This document shows positions 11,812 to 12,664 of a stretch of 12,664 nt of DNA, piece after piece (position 1 is the stretch's first letter; every line of letters starts with the position of its first letter). A program made the translations under genes and the position numbers. The notes beneath the pieces were generated by a model. It did no database searches. It had not been told where the DNA came from and saw nothing but the letters and a program-made list of their open reading frames with translations. Origin of the DNA: Geobacter sp. UBA6802 (lineage in GTDB: Bacteria > Desulfobacterota > Desulfuromonadia > Geobacterales > Pseudopelobacteraceae); the NCBI GenBank assembly GCA_002452325.1, contig DKFG01000018.1:1311-13974 (forward strand), written 5' to 3'.

Positions 11812-12507
11812 TTACTGAACGATTACCCGCAGGTTGTCCAACGCCACCTTGTAGTTCCCTGAAACGGTTACATAGCCTTTGTAAAGGTCTGATGTGTCGG
11901 TGATCTTGGCCATGAACCAGTTGCTGCCCCTGGCTCGCTCCTTGCTCTGCGGTGCATTGTAGACACTGCCGCGATGATTCCCTTCAAAGATAATAACCTG
12001 CAGCCCAAGACGTAATTCATGCTGACCGGCGATCCGGGTCTGCCAGTAGTGGCTGGTCCAGAGCTGCTTGGCATCCCTTACCTTCATGAACTCTGCTTCA
12101 CCCTTGGTGTGGCTGCCCGGCGCATTCACCATCTTTGCCAGATCAACATAGATCCAGGCCCGGCCCTCCAGGTTGTGGCGCTGAATAAAGTAATCATCGT
12201 GCTGCATATAGTGGCTGTCTTCACCTGCCGGAACCGGTGGCGGTGCTGGACGGTAGACTGGTGGTGCATCGTAGCGCGGTTGCGGCGCTGGGGGCGGCGG
12301 CATGGGCGGGGGCGCAATGAAGACGTCCACCTCCGGCTGAGGCGCCGGTTTAGGGGTCGGGGCCTTCTTCTTTACCTGAGCGGGCTTGCCGCCCAGGTCA
12401 TACACCTGCGGCAACCGGGGTTCGTCGTCATCGTAGGCAGATGCGCCCGTGGCAGTTGCCAGTGTGGCGCAGACAACAAGGCACAGCAGTTTCAAGAGTT
12501 GGTTCAT
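11812..12507 (-). CDS. Exported proline-rich protein of unknown function
   Basis: A 231-residue protein with a Sec signal peptide (MNQLLKLLCLVVCATLATAT, likely cleavage after GASA at residue 24). The mature N-terminal third (about 40-95) is a flexible Pro/Ala/Lys-rich linker with runs such as APPPMPPPPAP, of the kind that spans periplasm or peptidoglycan. The C-terminal part (about 100-231) is a mixed alpha/beta domain with many aromatic residues (HYMQHDDYFIQRH, GRAWIYVDLAKM, WTSHYWQTRI, NWFMAKI) and a strand-rich end GYVTVSGNYKVALDNLRVIV. I do not recognise the domain. AAGGAG lies eight bases before ATG 12507, and the gene starts 26 bases after the PilT-like gene. So co-transcription and a link with the pilus or cell envelope are possible but unproven. 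Confidence 0.75.
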   Translation of the reverse strand: MNQLLKLLCLVVCATLATATGASAYDDDEPRLPQVYDLGGKPAQVKKKAPTPKPAPQPEVDVFIAPPPMPPPPAPQPRYDAPPVYRPAPPPVPAGEDSHYMQHDDYFIQRHNLEGRAWIYVDLAKMVNAPGSHTKGEAEFMKVRDAKQLWTSHYWQTRIAGQHELRLGLQVIIFEGNHRGSVYNAPQSKERARGSNWFMAKITDTSDLYKGYVTVSGNYKVALDNLRVIVQ

Positions 12508-12533
12508 TACGGTTTCTCCTTCCGCATCAGCGG

Positions 12534-12664
12534 TTACTCTCCAAAGGTCAGCTTGCGTTCCAGGTCCATGGAGCGGGTGATCCGCTTGGCCTGCTCGAAG
12601 GTGATCAGGTCTTGCTGGCAGAGTTGCACCAGGTGCTGGTCCAGGGTCTGCATCTGGTACTGGG
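12534..12664 (-). CDS. PilT/PilU-like type IV pilus retraction ATPase, C-terminal fragment
   Basis: The last 42 codons of a gene that continues beyond the right edge, with TAA at 12534-12536. The visible sequence starts QYQMQTLDQHLVQLCQQDLI and continues TFEQAKRITRS to LTFGE. It matches the C terminus of PilT-type ATPases, where an M-Q-(S/T)-(F/L)-D-Q-x-L segment is followed by a short helix, a G/D-x-I turn and a second helix of the ITxEEA type. These hexameric ATPases power pilus retraction at the inner membrane. The nucleotide-binding motifs lie outside the window, so whether it is a PilT, PilU or related paralogue cannot be decided. The next gene starts 26 bases downstream. Confidence 0.75.
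   Translation of the reverse strand, partial: QYQMQTLDQHLVQLCQQDLITFEQAKRITRSMDLERKLTFGE

Overview
Gene layout, protein families and base composition suggest a member of the Geobacterales (Desulfuromonadota; a Geobacter or Trichlorobacter type of genome). This is an inference from gene content: a type IV pilus ATPase, a FISUMP lipid-anchored or secreted type protein, many hybrid kinases and a MerR/B12 regulator. No marker gene fixes the genus. Every supported gene lies on the minus strand, so transcription runs from high to low coordinates.

Right end (12664 to 11425): the last 42 codons of a PilT/PilU-like retraction ATPase, then after 26 bases an exported proline-rich protein of unknown function. 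A 387-base gap follows, holding short repeats, a dyad and a strong hairpin that probably ends transcription ahead of the next gene.

Centre (11424 to 2913): the main block is a sensory cluster. A MerR-type regulator with a cobalamin-binding domain, carrying the CarH-type W-x9-E-H and E-x-H-x-x-G motifs, is followed by three large signalling genes. These are a GAF-PAS hybrid histidine kinase with a receiver; a CheB-CheR fusion with a long heptad coiled coil and PAS domains but no receiver or kinase; and a second PAS hybrid kinase with receiver and HPt. The CheB-CheR gene and the second kinase are separated by one base, so they are probably made together and may form one sensor complex. The only HPt is in the second kinase, which makes it the likely exit point of a phosphorelay. 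No stand-alone response regulator is present.

Left centre (2912 to 1383): directly after the second kinase lies a decayed C-terminal piece of a GGDEF domain with a frameshift at an A-run. Then come a 48-codon exported small ORF, and a REP-associated HUH/Y1 transposase bracketed by a near-perfect 25-base inverted repeat.

Left end (1382 to 1): an exported FISUMP-domain protein with its own terminator, then a Phd/YefM-RelE type toxin-antitoxin pair whose genes are one base apart. Six bases beyond the toxin is the beginning of a YaiI/YqxD (UPF0178) family gene cut by the window edge.
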